NCBI GenBank assembly: GCA_036388855.1
Contig: DASVRA010000031.1
Location: 72,828 to 136,827, forward strand
DNA from: DASVRA01 sp036388855
GTDB lineage: Bacteria > Pseudomonadota > Alphaproteobacteria > Caulobacterales > Caulobacteraceae
Reading direction: 5' to 3'
DNA length: 64,000 nt
The position numbers were made by a program, and so were the translations under genes. Positions 28,012 through 37,786 of this stretch are shown one piece after another (the stretch's first letter is position 1; every line of letters starts with the position of its first letter). The notes under the pieces were generated by a model, which was given only the letters and a program-made list of their open reading frames with translations, had not been told where the DNA came from and did no database searches.

Positions 28012-28551
28012 ATGCGGACCGGCGGCGCGTTGATGGCTGGAGCGGCCATGGGATTCCTGGCGGGCGTGGCGTTCACGCCGGCGCGCAAGGCGGCCGTGCA
28101 GGGCATGGAGATGCTCGAGGGCGACTGGTTTGACGTGCTGAAGGCCGAGCACGAGGCGGTAGAAGCCCTGTTCGAACTGGTGCTGGCCACCGACGAGCGT
28201 CAAACGACGCGGCGCCAGATGCTGCTGACCAAGATCGCCTATGCGCTGAACAAGCACGCGATCCAGGAAGAGAACGTCGTCTACCCGGCCCTGCGTAAGA
28301 TCGACGAGGCGGCGGCCAAGCACCTGATCGAGGACCACGGCGAGATCAAGACGCTGATCAACGACCTCCAGTATGTGATCGAGAAGGACGACCCGCGCTG
28401 GCTCGAGACTATGCGCAAGCTGTCGATGGAGGTGATCAGCCACGCCCGGGAGGAAGAGGACGAGATCTTCCCCCGCCTGCGCGGCCAGTCGCAGGAAGAG
28501 AACGACGCCATCACCCGGCGCATGCACTGGGAAGGCGTCAAGGTCGCCTGA
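28012..28551 (+). CDS. Hemerythrin HHE cation-binding domain protein
   Basis: The 179-residue protein has a hydrophobic N-terminus with glycine-rich character (GALMAGAAMGFLAGVAF), possibly a membrane anchor, then an HHE four-helix bundle. The metal ligands expected of hemerythrins are visible in LKAEHEAVEALFE, LNKHAIQEENVVYPAL, LIEDHGEIKTLI and SHAREEEDEIFPRL. Such proteins bind a di-iron site and are linked to O2, NO or oxidative stress sensing or buffering; the role here is not known. ATG 28012 follows CGGAGACGAAGA, a good ribosome site. Confidence 0.87.
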   Translation: MRTGGALMAGAAMGFLAGVAFTPARKAAVQGMEMLEGDWFDVLKAEHEAVEALFELVLATDERQTTRRQMLLTKIAYALNKHAIQEENVVYPALRKIDEAAAKHLIEDHGEIKTLINDLQYVIEKDDPRWLETMRKLSMEVISHAREEEDEIFPRLRGQSQEENDAITRRMHWEGVKVA

Positions 28552-28596
28552 TCCGATCTGGCCTTTGGCGGTGGCGGCGGCATAAGCTGCCGCCGC

Positions 28597-28770
28597 ATGG
28601 CCGACCTCATCAACCTGAACAAGGCGCGCAAAGCTCGCGCCAAGGCGGAACGCGAAGCAGCGGTGGTGGAGAACCGCGCCCGCTTCGGCCGCGCCAAGGG
28701 CGAGAAGACTCTGGCCGAGGCGCGGCGCGAGAAGGCTGCTCGTGAGCTGGATGGTAGGAAGCGCGACTGA
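28597..28770 (+). CDS. Small DUF4169-like protein
   Basis: This 57-residue, very basic protein (starts MADLINLNKARKARAKAER and ends REKAARELDGRKRD) matches the DUF4169 family as I know it: small alphaproteobacterial proteins of unknown function with an N-terminal INLNKARK motif and an FGR-K-K core. It lies 45 bases after the hemerythrin gene and its stop is two bases from the end of the convergent EamA gene. The basic helical character suggests nucleic acid or ribosome binding, which is only an inference. Confidence 0.75.
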   Translation: MADLINLNKARKARAKAEREAAVVENRARFGRAKGEKTLAEARREKAARELDGRKRD

Positions 28771-28772
28771 CG

Positions 28773-29702
28773 CTAGGTTCTCTGGGCGCGGATCATCAGC
28801 ACTTGGCCGCCCAAAACGAGCAGCAGGCCCAGCAGCGCGGCCGGGCCCCAGCTGACGCCTTCGAACAGGGTGGAGACCAGCATGGCGGTGGGGGGCGTCA
28901 GCGCCGCCACATAGGAGGCGAAGGTGTAGCTGCGCCGGCGTGCGAGGGCGTAGTAGACGACGAAGGCGATCACCGACCCGAACACCGACAGGTAGAGCAG
29001 CGACAGCACGTAGGCGGGGCTGGGGTCGAAGGATGGCGGCTGGCCGGTCGCCAGCGCCCAAAGGGCCAAGGCGAGGGCGCCGTAGCCCATGGCCCAGGCG
29101 GTGGCGGGCGCCACGTCGGTGCCGTCGCGCTGCTGGCGCCAGGCGAACAGATTGCCCACGCCGGCGGTGAGCACGGCGGCCAGGGCGAAGCCGAGGCCCA
29201 CCCACGCCTTGGGCTGCATGTCCGCGCGCATCAGTTCGGAGGCGAACAGGCCCAGCACGCCGGCGACGCCCAGCAACGCGCCGCCCCAGGCCAGGGGCGA
29301 GGGCTTGCGCTTCAGCACGATGCGGAACAGCACCAAGTTGAGCAGCGCCAGTGAGGCGAACACCACTGCGACGACGGCCGAAGTGATCCTGGCCTCCGCC
29401 GCATAGACGAAGCCGTAGTCGAGAGTGAAGGTGAACAGGCCAAGGCCCATGGCCGAAAGGTGCTCGGCCGGGCGCAGCGCGATGCGCCGGCGCGTCACCA
29501 GGAGCCAAGCGAACAACAGGGCCGAGGCGAGGGCGAAGCGGTAGGAGACCGACCAGGCGGCGGGGACCGCGCCCAGCTGGTAGGTAATCGCGTGCCAGGT
29601 GGTGCCCCAGATCACCGCGCAGACGCCGAGCGCCGCGAGGTCGATGGCCAAGGCGTTGGGCCTGCGGGTGGGGACCTCGGCGGATACGGCGGCGGTGGTC
29701 AA
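28773..29702 (-). CDS. EamA/DMT-family permease
   Basis: The 309-residue protein has ten predicted membrane helices in two homologous EamA halves, the layout of drug/metabolite transporters. The conserved opening ALGVCAVIWGTTWHAI and the second-half segment LYLSVFGSVIAFVVYYAL are typical. Substrate cannot be inferred; relatives export amino acids, nucleotides or metabolites. It is a lone gene, transcribed toward DUF4169 from a 114-base gap shared with the lipoprotein gene. Confidence 0.9.
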   Translation of the reverse strand: MTTAAVSAEVPTRRPNALAIDLAALGVCAVIWGTTWHAITYQLGAVPAAWSVSYRFALASALLFAWLLVTRRRIALRPAEHLSAMGLGLFTFTLDYGFVYAAEARITSAVVAVVFASLALLNLVLFRIVLKRKPSPLAWGGALLGVAGVLGLFASELMRADMQPKAWVGLGFALAAVLTAGVGNLFAWRQQRDGTDVAPATAWAMGYGALALALWALATGQPPSFDPSPAYVLSLLYLSVFGSVIAFVVYYALARRRSYTFASYVAALTPPTAMLVSTLFEGVSWGPAALLGLLLVLGGQVLMIRAQRT

Positions 29703-29816
29703 GGCGGAACCCTCCCGGCGAGGCGCTGAGATGGGATCGGGCTGGCAGCGGGCGAACCCCGCCGCCGCTCAAAATTTGCGGCCGACGTGATAAGCGGAGC
29801 TTATGGCGCGGAAGTT

Positions 29817-30416
29817 CTAGCCGGCGTCGTCGTCCGCTCCGCCGCTGTCGCCGCCACGCCGGGCCTGGCGGTTGCCCCGGCCCCCGCGCTTGTCGAGGTT
29901 GGCCAGCTGCTGTTGCCAGTATTCGGCGCCTTTGCGCGGCTTCATCATGATCTTGGGGGCCCCACGGCGGTTGACGACGGCAAACGTATTGCTGGCCGCA
30001 TCGTAGTAGAGCTTGTCGCCGTTGGCGCGGGTGGCGGTCTTCACCCCTGACGGCGGGTTGGCGACGAAGGCGTGGACCTTGTTGACGTAGTCGTCCACGC
30101 TGGCGGCGCCGAAGTCCTTGCCGTTGCGCTCATACATCTTCTGCGCGTTCTCCGCGGCCGGCCGCTTGCGGTTGCCGGCCCACATCGGCTTGCCGTCGGA
30201 GCGCAGCGGCCCATCGGCGTTCATGCGGCCGCCCCGCCGCCCCGCGCGGTCGCCGCGGGTGGTGTCGGTGACGGTGGCGGAGGCGTCGCTGGCCGCCGAC
30301 GTGGCCGGGGAGGCGTTCTCGCTGCGCGCCGGCTTGGAAGCCTGCTGGTTGCAGCCAGCCAGGCCGATCACGCCGATGATCAGCGCGATCGCCGCGCCGA
30401 GGAATGGATGCCGCAT
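29817..30416 (-). CDS. Small lipoprotein with toxin-like C-terminal segment
   Basis: The 199-residue product has a lipoprotein signal with lipobox LAGC (lipidated cysteine C22), then a low-complexity A/S/T-rich linker and a basic RGGR patch. Residues about 105-175 form a compact domain with the pattern Y-D-x-x-x-N-T-F-A-V-x-N-x-x-G-x-P-K and KPRKGAEYWQQQ. This resembles a C-terminal domain I associate with some bacterial polymorphic toxins (N-x-F-x-V-x-x-x-G-x-x-x-T-x-x-KP), but I cannot verify that. It ends in an R/G/D-rich tail. No immunity-type gene is adjacent. Confidence 0.7.
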   Translation of the reverse strand: MRHPFLGAAIALIIGVIGLAGCNQQASKPARSENASPATSAASDASATVTDTTRGDRAGRRGGRMNADGPLRSDGKPMWAGNRKRPAAENAQKMYERNGKDFGAASVDDYVNKVHAFVANPPSGVKTATRANGDKLYYDAASNTFAVVNRRGAPKIMMKPRKGAEYWQQQLANLDKRGGRGNRQARRGGDSGGADDDAG

Positions 30417-30506
30417 CTCTCGCCTCTCCTGCCGCCGAAAGCGGGCGGAGGTTGTGACCGATCAGGCGGGTTTGTCCAGCCTCCGCCGCCGCGCTAAGAG
30501 CCCGCC

Positions 30507-31712
30507 ATGAACGGGCGGCGCGTGCTCCTGATCGTCGGCGGCGGCATTGCGGCCTACAAGTCGCTGGAGCTCGTGCGCCTGCTGCGCAAGGCCGGCGTCG
30601 CGGTGACCCCGATCCTGACCCACGGCGGGGCGGAGTTCGTCACGCCGCTGTCGCTGTCCTCCCTGTGCGAGAGCAAGGTCTATGGCGAACTGTTCTCGCT
30701 CACCGATGAAGCGGAGATGGGCCATATCCAACTGTCGCGCTCGGCCGATCTGATCGTCGTGGCGCCCGCGACCGCCGACCTCATGGCCAAGGCCGCGCTC
30801 GGCCTCTGCGACGACCTCGCCAGCACCACGCTGCTGGCCACCGAGACGCCCGTGCTGATGGCTCCCGCGATGAACGTGCGGATGTGGGAGCATCCGGCGA
30901 TGGTTTCGAACCTGGAGACGCTGAAGGCGCGCGGGGTCCGCGTCGTCGGGCCCGAGGAGGGCGAGATGGCCTGCGGCGAGTTCGGCTACGGCCGAATGGC
31001 CGAACCGCAGGCGATCTTCGAGGCGGCCCTGGCCGCGTTGGGGAATCAGACACCGGTGGGGGTGGAGCGTCCGTTGGCTGGGCGGCGGGCGCTGGTGACC
31101 GCCGGTCCTACGGTGGAGCCGATCGACCCGGTGCGGGTGCTGACCAACCGATCGAGCGGGCGGCAGGGCTATGCGATCGCACGGGCTCTGGCCGATCTGG
31201 GGGCGGAGGTGACCCTGGTGTCGGGGCCAACGTCGCTGCCGGCGCCGTTGGGCACAAGGCGCGTCGATGTCGAAACGGCGCAGGAGATGCTCGACGCCTG
31301 CCGCAGCGCCTTGCCTGCGGACGTGGCGGTGCTGGTGGCGGCTGTGGCGGACTGGCGGCCCGAAGCGGCGGCCGAGCGCAAGATCAAGAAGAGAGGCGGC
31401 ACGCCTACCCTGAGGCTGACCGAGAACCCCGACATTCTCGCCACACTTTCAAAGGCTGGCGCGGAGAGGCCGCGGCTGGTCGTGGGCTTCGCCGCCGAAA
31501 CGGGAGAACTCGCCGCCAACGCCCGCGCCAAGCTGAAGGCTAAGGGCTGCGATCTGATCGTTGCGAATGACGTGGCGGACGGGGCGGTGGTAGGTCACGC
31601 GAACAACCGGGTGCTGGTGGTGTCGCGGGTCGGCGAGGAGGCGTGGGAGTCCGCCTCGAAGGAGGAGGTCGCCCGCAGGCTCGCGCGCCTGATCAGCGGG
31701 GAGCTCCAGTGA
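30507..31712 (+). CDS. coaBC: Bifunctional phosphopantothenoylcysteine decarboxylase/synthase
   Basis: CoaBC (Dfp) makes 4'-phosphopantetheine for coenzyme A in two steps. The 401-residue protein has an N-terminal FMN-dependent CoaC domain (GGIAAYKSLELVRLLRK, and MAPAMNVRMWEHPA, which carries the PxMNxxMW motif) and a C-terminal CoaB domain from about residue 190 (ALVTAGPTVEPIDPVR, NRSSGRQGYAIA, KIKK for CTP binding). The gene overlaps dut by four bases, a pairing seen widely in bacteria (coaBC-dut). Confidence 0.97.
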   Translation: MNGRRVLLIVGGGIAAYKSLELVRLLRKAGVAVTPILTHGGAEFVTPLSLSSLCESKVYGELFSLTDEAEMGHIQLSRSADLIVVAPATADLMAKAALGLCDDLASTTLLATETPVLMAPAMNVRMWEHPAMVSNLETLKARGVRVVGPEEGEMACGEFGYGRMAEPQAIFEAALAALGNQTPVGVERPLAGRRALVTAGPTVEPIDPVRVLTNRSSGRQGYAIARALADLGAEVTLVSGPTSLPAPLGTRRVDVETAQEMLDACRSALPADVAVLVAAVADWRPEAAAERKIKKRGGTPTLRLTENPDILATLSKAGAERPRLVVGFAAETGELAANARAKLKAKGCDLIVANDVADGAVVGHANNRVLVVSRVGEEAWESASKEEVARRLARLISGELQ

Positions 31713-32158
31713 AGGTCGAGATCATCCGCCTGCCGCACAACACTGACCTGCCGCTGCCGGCCTACGAGACGGACGGCGCGGCCGGCATGGACCTGCGCGC
31801 CGCCGTGCCGGACCGGGAGCCGGTGGTGATCCGGCCGGGCGCGCGCACGCTAGTGCCCACGGGGCTGTCGTTCGCCGTGGCGAACGGCTTTGAAGCCCAG
31901 GTGCGGCCGCGTTCGGGGCTGGCGCTGCGTCATGGCGTCACCTGCCTGAACACGCCGGGCACCATCGACTCCGACTTTCGCGGCGAGGTGCAGGTGATCC
32001 TGGCCAACCTTGGCGAGGAGGACTTCACCATCCGCCGCGGCGACCGCATCGCCCAGCTGGTGATCTGCCCGGTGGCGCGGGCGGAGTGGGCCGAGGTGGA
32101 AAAGCTCGGCGAAACCGCGCGGGGCGGGGGCGGGTTCGGTTCCACCGGGCGGGGGTGA
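31709..32158 (+). CDS. dut: dUTP diphosphatase
   Basis: Dut hydrolyses dUTP to dUMP, supplying dTMP synthesis and keeping uracil out of DNA. The 149-residue protein shows the five trimeric dUTPase motifs in order: DGAAGMDLRA, RPRSGLA, NTPGTIDSDFRGE, RRGDRIAQLV and the glycine-rich C-terminal arm GGGGFGSTGRG. It starts at GTG 31709 within the coaBC stop codon (GTGA), giving MKVEIIRLPHN at the N-terminus as expected; in-frame sequence further upstream lies inside coaBC. Confidence 0.96.
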   Translation: MKVEIIRLPHNTDLPLPAYETDGAAGMDLRAAVPDREPVVIRPGARTLVPTGLSFAVANGFEAQVRPRSGLALRHGVTCLNTPGTIDSDFRGEVQVILANLGEEDFTIRRGDRIAQLVICPVARAEWAEVEKLGETARGGGGFGSTGRG

Positions 32159-32190
32159 AAACCCGCGCGAAAACGCCGCGCCCTTAAGCC

Positions 32191-32219
32191 TTTACACACC
32201 GGGGCAATCTCCCTATGTG
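32191..32219 (+). promoter_or_regulatory. Predicted sigma70-type promoter upstream of the decarboxylase
   Basis: TTTACA (32191-32196) and TATGTG (32214-32219) are separated by 17 bases, matching the housekeeping promoter layout with one mismatch in the -35 and two in the -10. It lies 81 bases before the TTG start, in the gap after dut. Confidence 0.45.
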
Positions 32220-32299
32220 CGCCAATTCCGGCGGACCCCGGGTCTACCATCGCTGCTAACGCCGGTCTGGGTTCAACAATCTGCAGGGGGTTACGTGCG

Positions 32300-33538
32300 T
32301 TGCGCACTTACCAGACTCCCCTGGACCTGGTCCGTGAGCGGTCCCCGGAAAGCCCTGTCGCCCTCGTGCGGCCGGGCGCGGTGGCGGTAGCTGGGCGCTG
32401 GTTCCGGGACACCTTCAAGGACGACATCCTTTACGCCGTTAAGGCCAACCCTTCGCCGTGGGTGATCAAAACCCTGGCCGGGCTGGGCGGCTTCGGCTTC
32501 GACGTGGCTTCGCTGCAGGAAGTCGAGCTGGTGGCCGAGCATGCGCCCGGCGCCCGCATGGCCTTCATGCATCCGGTCAAGAGCCCGCGTGCCATCGCGG
32601 CGTCCTATGCCGACCACGAGGTCAAGACCTTCGTCTTCGACTCGCACGAGGAGCTGGCCAAGATCCTCGACGCCACCGGCGGAGCCAAGGACCTGAACCT
32701 GATGGTCCGGCTGGCCGTGTCGTCGGAAGGCTCGTCCTATCCGCTCGCCGGTAAGTTCGGGGTCGAGCCGCACGAGGCGCCCGAGCTGCTGCTGGCCGCG
32801 CGACGCGCCACCCAGGAACTGATGGGCGTGGCCTTCCACGTCGGCAGCCAATGCATGCGGCCAACGGCCTTCCAGGCGGCGATGGCCCAGGCCTCGCGCG
32901 CGCTGACCCGCGCCGGGGTGTTTGCCGATGTGGTCGACGTGGGCGGCGGCTTCCCCTCAATCTATCCGGGGATGGTCCCGCCGGCGCTGGCCGACTACGC
33001 CGCCGCCATCCACCGCGGGTTCGACGAGATGAACGTCCACGAAACCGCCGAACTCTGGTGCGAGCCCGGCCGGGCGCTGGTGGCCGAGTCCGCCTCGGTG
33101 CTGGCCCGGGTGGAGCTGCGCAAGGGCGACGCGCTGTATCTGAACGACGGCGCCTACGGAAACCTGTTCGACGCCGCCCATGCCAAGTGGCCGTTCCCGG
33201 TGAAGCTGCAGCGTGACGGGGAGCATTCGCGCGCGCTCAAGCCGTTCCGCTTCTTCGGACCGACTTGCGACTCGATCGACTACATGCCGGGCCCCTTCTG
33301 GCTGCCCGAGGACGTGCAGGGCGGCGACCACATCGAGATCGGCATGCTGGGCGCCTACGGCACCGCGATGGCCGGCCGCTTCAACGGCTTCGGCGAGACC
33401 GAGCAGGTGATCGTGGGCGACGCGCCGATGGCCTCGATGTACGGCTTGGCCCCGCGGGCGCTGCCCACGCCCCGGACCGAGGTCGGCTCCGTCATCGGGC
33501 TGGCCAAGGCCAAGCACGGCAAGCGCCGGCGGCGCTAG
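32300..33538 (+). CDS. Type III PLP-dependent decarboxylase (ornithine/lysine decarboxylase-like)
   Basis: The 412-residue protein belongs to the alanine racemase-fold decarboxylases that make polyamines such as putrescine. The PLP lysine is K48 in LYAVKANPSP, the histidine of FHVGSQ stacks on the cofactor, GGGFPSIYPG binds its phosphate, and the catalytic cysteine across the dimer interface is in GPTCDSIDYM. The size (about 410) fits the short bacterial/eukaryotic-like ODC group rather than arginine decarboxylases. It starts at TTG 32300 with AGGGGG at 32284-32289; no ATG gives the conserved beginning RTYQTPLDLV. Ornithine versus lysine preference cannot be told. Confidence 0.9.
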   Translation: MRTYQTPLDLVRERSPESPVALVRPGAVAVAGRWFRDTFKDDILYAVKANPSPWVIKTLAGLGGFGFDVASLQEVELVAEHAPGARMAFMHPVKSPRAIAASYADHEVKTFVFDSHEELAKILDATGGAKDLNLMVRLAVSSEGSSYPLAGKFGVEPHEAPELLLAARRATQELMGVAFHVGSQCMRPTAFQAAMAQASRALTRAGVFADVVDVGGGFPSIYPGMVPPALADYAAAIHRGFDEMNVHETAELWCEPGRALVAESASVLARVELRKGDALYLNDGAYGNLFDAAHAKWPFPVKLQRDGEHSRALKPFRFFGPTCDSIDYMPGPFWLPEDVQGGDHIEIGMLGAYGTAMAGRFNGFGETEQVIVGDAPMASMYGLAPRALPTPRTEVGSVIGLAKAKHGKRRRR

Positions 33539-33571
33539 GCTGACACACCTCCACCGGCGACGGGAGAAGGG

Positions 33572-33835
33572 TTATGCCGCCTCGCCCGCGTGTTCGGCCA
33601 GGATGGTGAGGCCCTCGGGGGTGACGTCGGCGAAGCCGCCGCGGACCTGGTAGACGCGGGTGGAGCCGCCGTCGCGGACAGTGACCGGGCCTTCCTTGAG
33701 CGCGGTCATGAACGGGGCGTGGCCAGCGAACACGCCGAAGTCGCCCTCCACGCCCGAGGCGTCGACCTGGTCCACCGGACCCGAGAACAGCTCGCGCTCG
33801 GGCGAGACCAGGGAGAAGTGCAGCTTGTCCGCCAC
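33572..33835 (-). CDS. atpC: ATP synthase F1 epsilon subunit, short form
   Basis: The epsilon subunit sits on the central stalk of F1. This product has 87 residues and consists only of the N-terminal beta-sandwich (LHFSLVSPERELFSGPVDQV, then GDFGVFAGHAPFMTALKEG). The C-terminal two-helix domain of E. coli epsilon (about 139 residues), which inhibits ATPase activity, is missing. Short epsilon subunits are known in Caulobacter-type alphaproteobacteria, where a separate zeta subunit can act as inhibitor. It starts at GTG directly after the atpD stop. Confidence 0.93.
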   Translation of the reverse strand: MADKLHFSLVSPERELFSGPVDQVDASGVEGDFGVFAGHAPFMTALKEGPVTVRDGGSTRVYQVRGGFADVTPEGLTILAEHAGEAA

Positions 33836-35308
33836 CTAGGCCTCCGCCGCCATCCGTTCCGCCTTGGCCACGGCCTCCTCAATGGCGCCGACCATGTAGA
33901 AGGCCGACTCCGGCAGGTGGTCGTATTCGCCCTCGGCGATCGCCTTGAACGAGCGGATCGAGTCCTCCAGCGTGACGAACACGCCCGGCTGGTTCGTAAA
34001 CGCCTCCGCCACATGGAACGGCTGCGACAAAAACCGCTGCAACTTCCGCGCCCGCGCCACGGTCAGCTTGTCGTCCTCCGACAGCTCGTCCATGCCCAGG
34101 ATGGCGATGATGTCCTTGAGCGAGCGGTAGGACTGCAGGATCTCCTGCACCTGGCGGGCGACCGCGTAGTGCTCGTCGCCGATCACCAGCGGGTCGAGGA
34201 TGCGCGAGGTGGAGTCGAGCGGGTCCACGGCCGGGAAGATGCCCTGGGCGGCGATGTCGCGGCTCAGCACCGTGGTGGCGTCCAGGTGGGCGAAGGAGGT
34301 GGCCGGGGCCGGATCGGTCAGGTCGTCGGCCGGCACATAGATGGCCTGCACCGAGGTGATCGAGCCCTTGGCGGTGGAGGTGATCCGCTCCTGCAGGTTG
34401 CCCATCTCGGTGGCCAAGGTGGGCTGGTAGCCCACCGCCGAGGGGATGCGGCCGAGCAGCGCCGACACTTCCGAGCCCGCTTGGGTGAAGCGGAAAATGT
34501 TGTCGATGAAGAGAAGCACGTCCTTGCCTTCTTCATCTCTAAAGTATTCCGCTTGAGCCAATCCGGTGAGCGCCACCCGCGCGCGGGCGCCCGGCGGCTC
34601 GTTCATTTGGCCATAAACTAATGTGCAGCGCGAGCCTTGGCCGCCGCCGGCGACGTTCACGCCGGACTCGATCATCTCGTGGTAGAGGTCGTTGCCCTCG
34701 CGGGTGCGCTCGCCAACACCCGCCAGCACCGAATAGCCGCCATAGGCCTTGGCGATGTTGTTGATCAGCTCCTGCATGGTCACGGTCTTGCCCACGCCCG
34801 CGCCGCCGAACAGGCCGATCTTGCCGCCCTTGGTGTAGGGGCAAAGCAGGTCGATCACCTTGATGCCGGTGACCAGCACCTCGGCCGTGGTGGTCTGGTC
34901 GGCGAAGGAGGGCGCTTCGGCGTGGATCGGGCGGTTGAACTCGGTGGTGATCGGGCCGGCCTCGTCGATCGGGTCGCCGATCACGTTCATGATCCGCCCC
35001 AAGGTGGCCGGGCCGACCGGCACGATGATCGGGCCGCCGGTGTCGATCACCGGCTGGCCGCGGGTCAGGCCCTCGGTGGTGTCCATGGCGATGGTGCGCA
35101 CGGCGTTTTCGCCCAGGTGCTGGGCGACCTCGAGCACCAGTCGGAACTCCTGACCGGTGCGCTGGTCGGTATTGGAGGTCTCCAGCGCGCTCAGGATGGC
35201 TGGCAGGTGGCCGTCGAACTCGACGTCCACGACGGCGCCGATCACCTGGGCGATCTTGCCGGTGGGGGCGTTGGTGGAGGCGCGGGAGGGGGCTTCAGCG
35301 AGGGACAT
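33836..35308 (-). CDS. atpD: ATP synthase F1 beta subunit
   Basis: The catalytic subunit of F1 has 490 residues, with a family-atypical N-terminal extension of about 17 residues before GKIAQVIGAVVDVEF. The P-loop GGAGVGKTV, the catalytic glutamate in GERTREGNDLY, the LVYGQMNEPPGARARVALTG region and the SALLGRIPSAVGYQPTLATEMG stretch are all intact. Within an otherwise GC-rich gene, codons at about 34528-34566 and 34600-34625 include AGA, TTT, CAA, GCT, ACA, TTA, GTT and TAT, which are rare here. Fourth gene of the atpHAGDC order. Confidence 0.97.
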   Translation of the reverse strand: MSLAEAPSRASTNAPTGKIAQVIGAVVDVEFDGHLPAILSALETSNTDQRTGQEFRLVLEVAQHLGENAVRTIAMDTTEGLTRGQPVIDTGGPIIVPVGPATLGRIMNVIGDPIDEAGPITTEFNRPIHAEAPSFADQTTTAEVLVTGIKVIDLLCPYTKGGKIGLFGGAGVGKTVTMQELINNIAKAYGGYSVLAGVGERTREGNDLYHEMIESGVNVAGGGQGSRCTLVYGQMNEPPGARARVALTGLAQAEYFRDEEGKDVLLFIDNIFRFTQAGSEVSALLGRIPSAVGYQPTLATEMGNLQERITSTAKGSITSVQAIYVPADDLTDPAPATSFAHLDATTVLSRDIAAQGIFPAVDPLDSTSRILDPLVIGDEHYAVARQVQEILQSYRSLKDIIAILGMDELSEDDKLTVARARKLQRFLSQPFHVAEAFTNQPGVFVTLEDSIRSFKAIAEGEYDHLPESAFYMVGAIEEAVAKAERMAAEA

Positions 35309-35326
35309 GGCGTAACTCGTCTTTCG

Positions 35327-36208
35327 TCAGAGGGCTTCGGCGCCGGAGATGATCTCGATCAGCTCTTTGGTGATCTGCGCCTGGCGGGTGCGGTTGTACT
35401 GGATGGTGAGGCCGTTGATCATGTCGCCGGCGTTGCGCGTGGCGTTGTCCATGGCGGACATCTGGGCGGCGTAGAAGCCGGCGTTGTTCTCGAACAGGGC
35501 CGAGAGGATTTGCACGGTGATGTTGCGCGGCAGCAGGGTGGCGAGGATCTCCTCCTCGTCCGGCTCGTACTCGTAGGCCGCGCCGTTCAGGTCGATCGGC
35601 TTGGCGCCGGCCTCGATGGCGGCGGGGATCAGCTGCTTCTCGGTCGGGATCTGGCTGACCACCGACTTGAAACGGCTGTAGAACAGCGAGACCACGTCGG
35701 CCCGGCCCTCGTTGAACTCGCGCAGCACCAGTTCGGCCGCCGGTTCGGCCGCGGCTATGGTGATGTTGCGGTGGGCGGCCAGGTCGAAGCTGGCGATCAG
35801 CCGCTCGCCAAGCTGGCGCTTGAGCTGGTCGCGCGCCTTTTTGCCGACGGTGATGACCCGCACCTCCTTGCCGGCGGCGGTGAGCGAATTGATCCGCTCG
35901 CGCGCGGCCCGCACGATCGAGGAGTTGAAGCCGCCCGCCAGACCGCGGTCGGAGGTGGCGACCACCAGCAGGTGGCGCTGATCGCGTCCGGTGCCGACCA
36001 GCAGCTCAGGCGCGCCTTCCTTGCCCTGCACGCCCGCCGCCAGGTTGGCGATCACCGCCGACATCCGCGCGGCGTAGGGTCGCGCGTTCTCCGCCGCGTC
36101 CTGCGCGCGGCGCAGCTTGGCGGCGGCCACCATCTGCATCGCTTTCGTGATCTTCTGCGTGGCTTTCACGCTCGAGATCCGATTGCGCATCTCCTTCAGG
36201 CTAGCCAT
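35327..36208 (-). CDS. atpG: ATP synthase F1 gamma subunit
   Basis: The gamma subunit is the rotating central shaft. The 293-residue protein begins with the canonical MASLKEMRNRISSVKATQKI and ends with NRTRQAQITKELIEIISGAEAL, the two long helices that form the coiled-coil shaft, with the Rossmann-like middle (VVATSDRGLAGGFNSSI) between. Length and ends are normal. It sits 23 bases after atpA and 18 bases before atpD on the minus strand. Confidence 0.97.
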   Translation of the reverse strand: MASLKEMRNRISSVKATQKITKAMQMVAAAKLRRAQDAAENARPYAARMSAVIANLAAGVQGKEGAPELLVGTGRDQRHLLVVATSDRGLAGGFNSSIVRAARERINSLTAAGKEVRVITVGKKARDQLKRQLGERLIASFDLAAHRNITIAAAEPAAELVLREFNEGRADVVSLFYSRFKSVVSQIPTEKQLIPAAIEAGAKPIDLNGAAYEYEPDEEEILATLLPRNITVQILSALFENNAGFYAAQMSAMDNATRNAGDMINGLTIQYNRTRQAQITKELIEIISGAEAL

Positions 36209-36231
36209 CGGGGGTCAGTCCGTCCTTTGGC

Positions 36232-37767
<1,536 letters not shown>

Positions 37768-37786
37768 GACTGTCCTTGGGTGTCTC

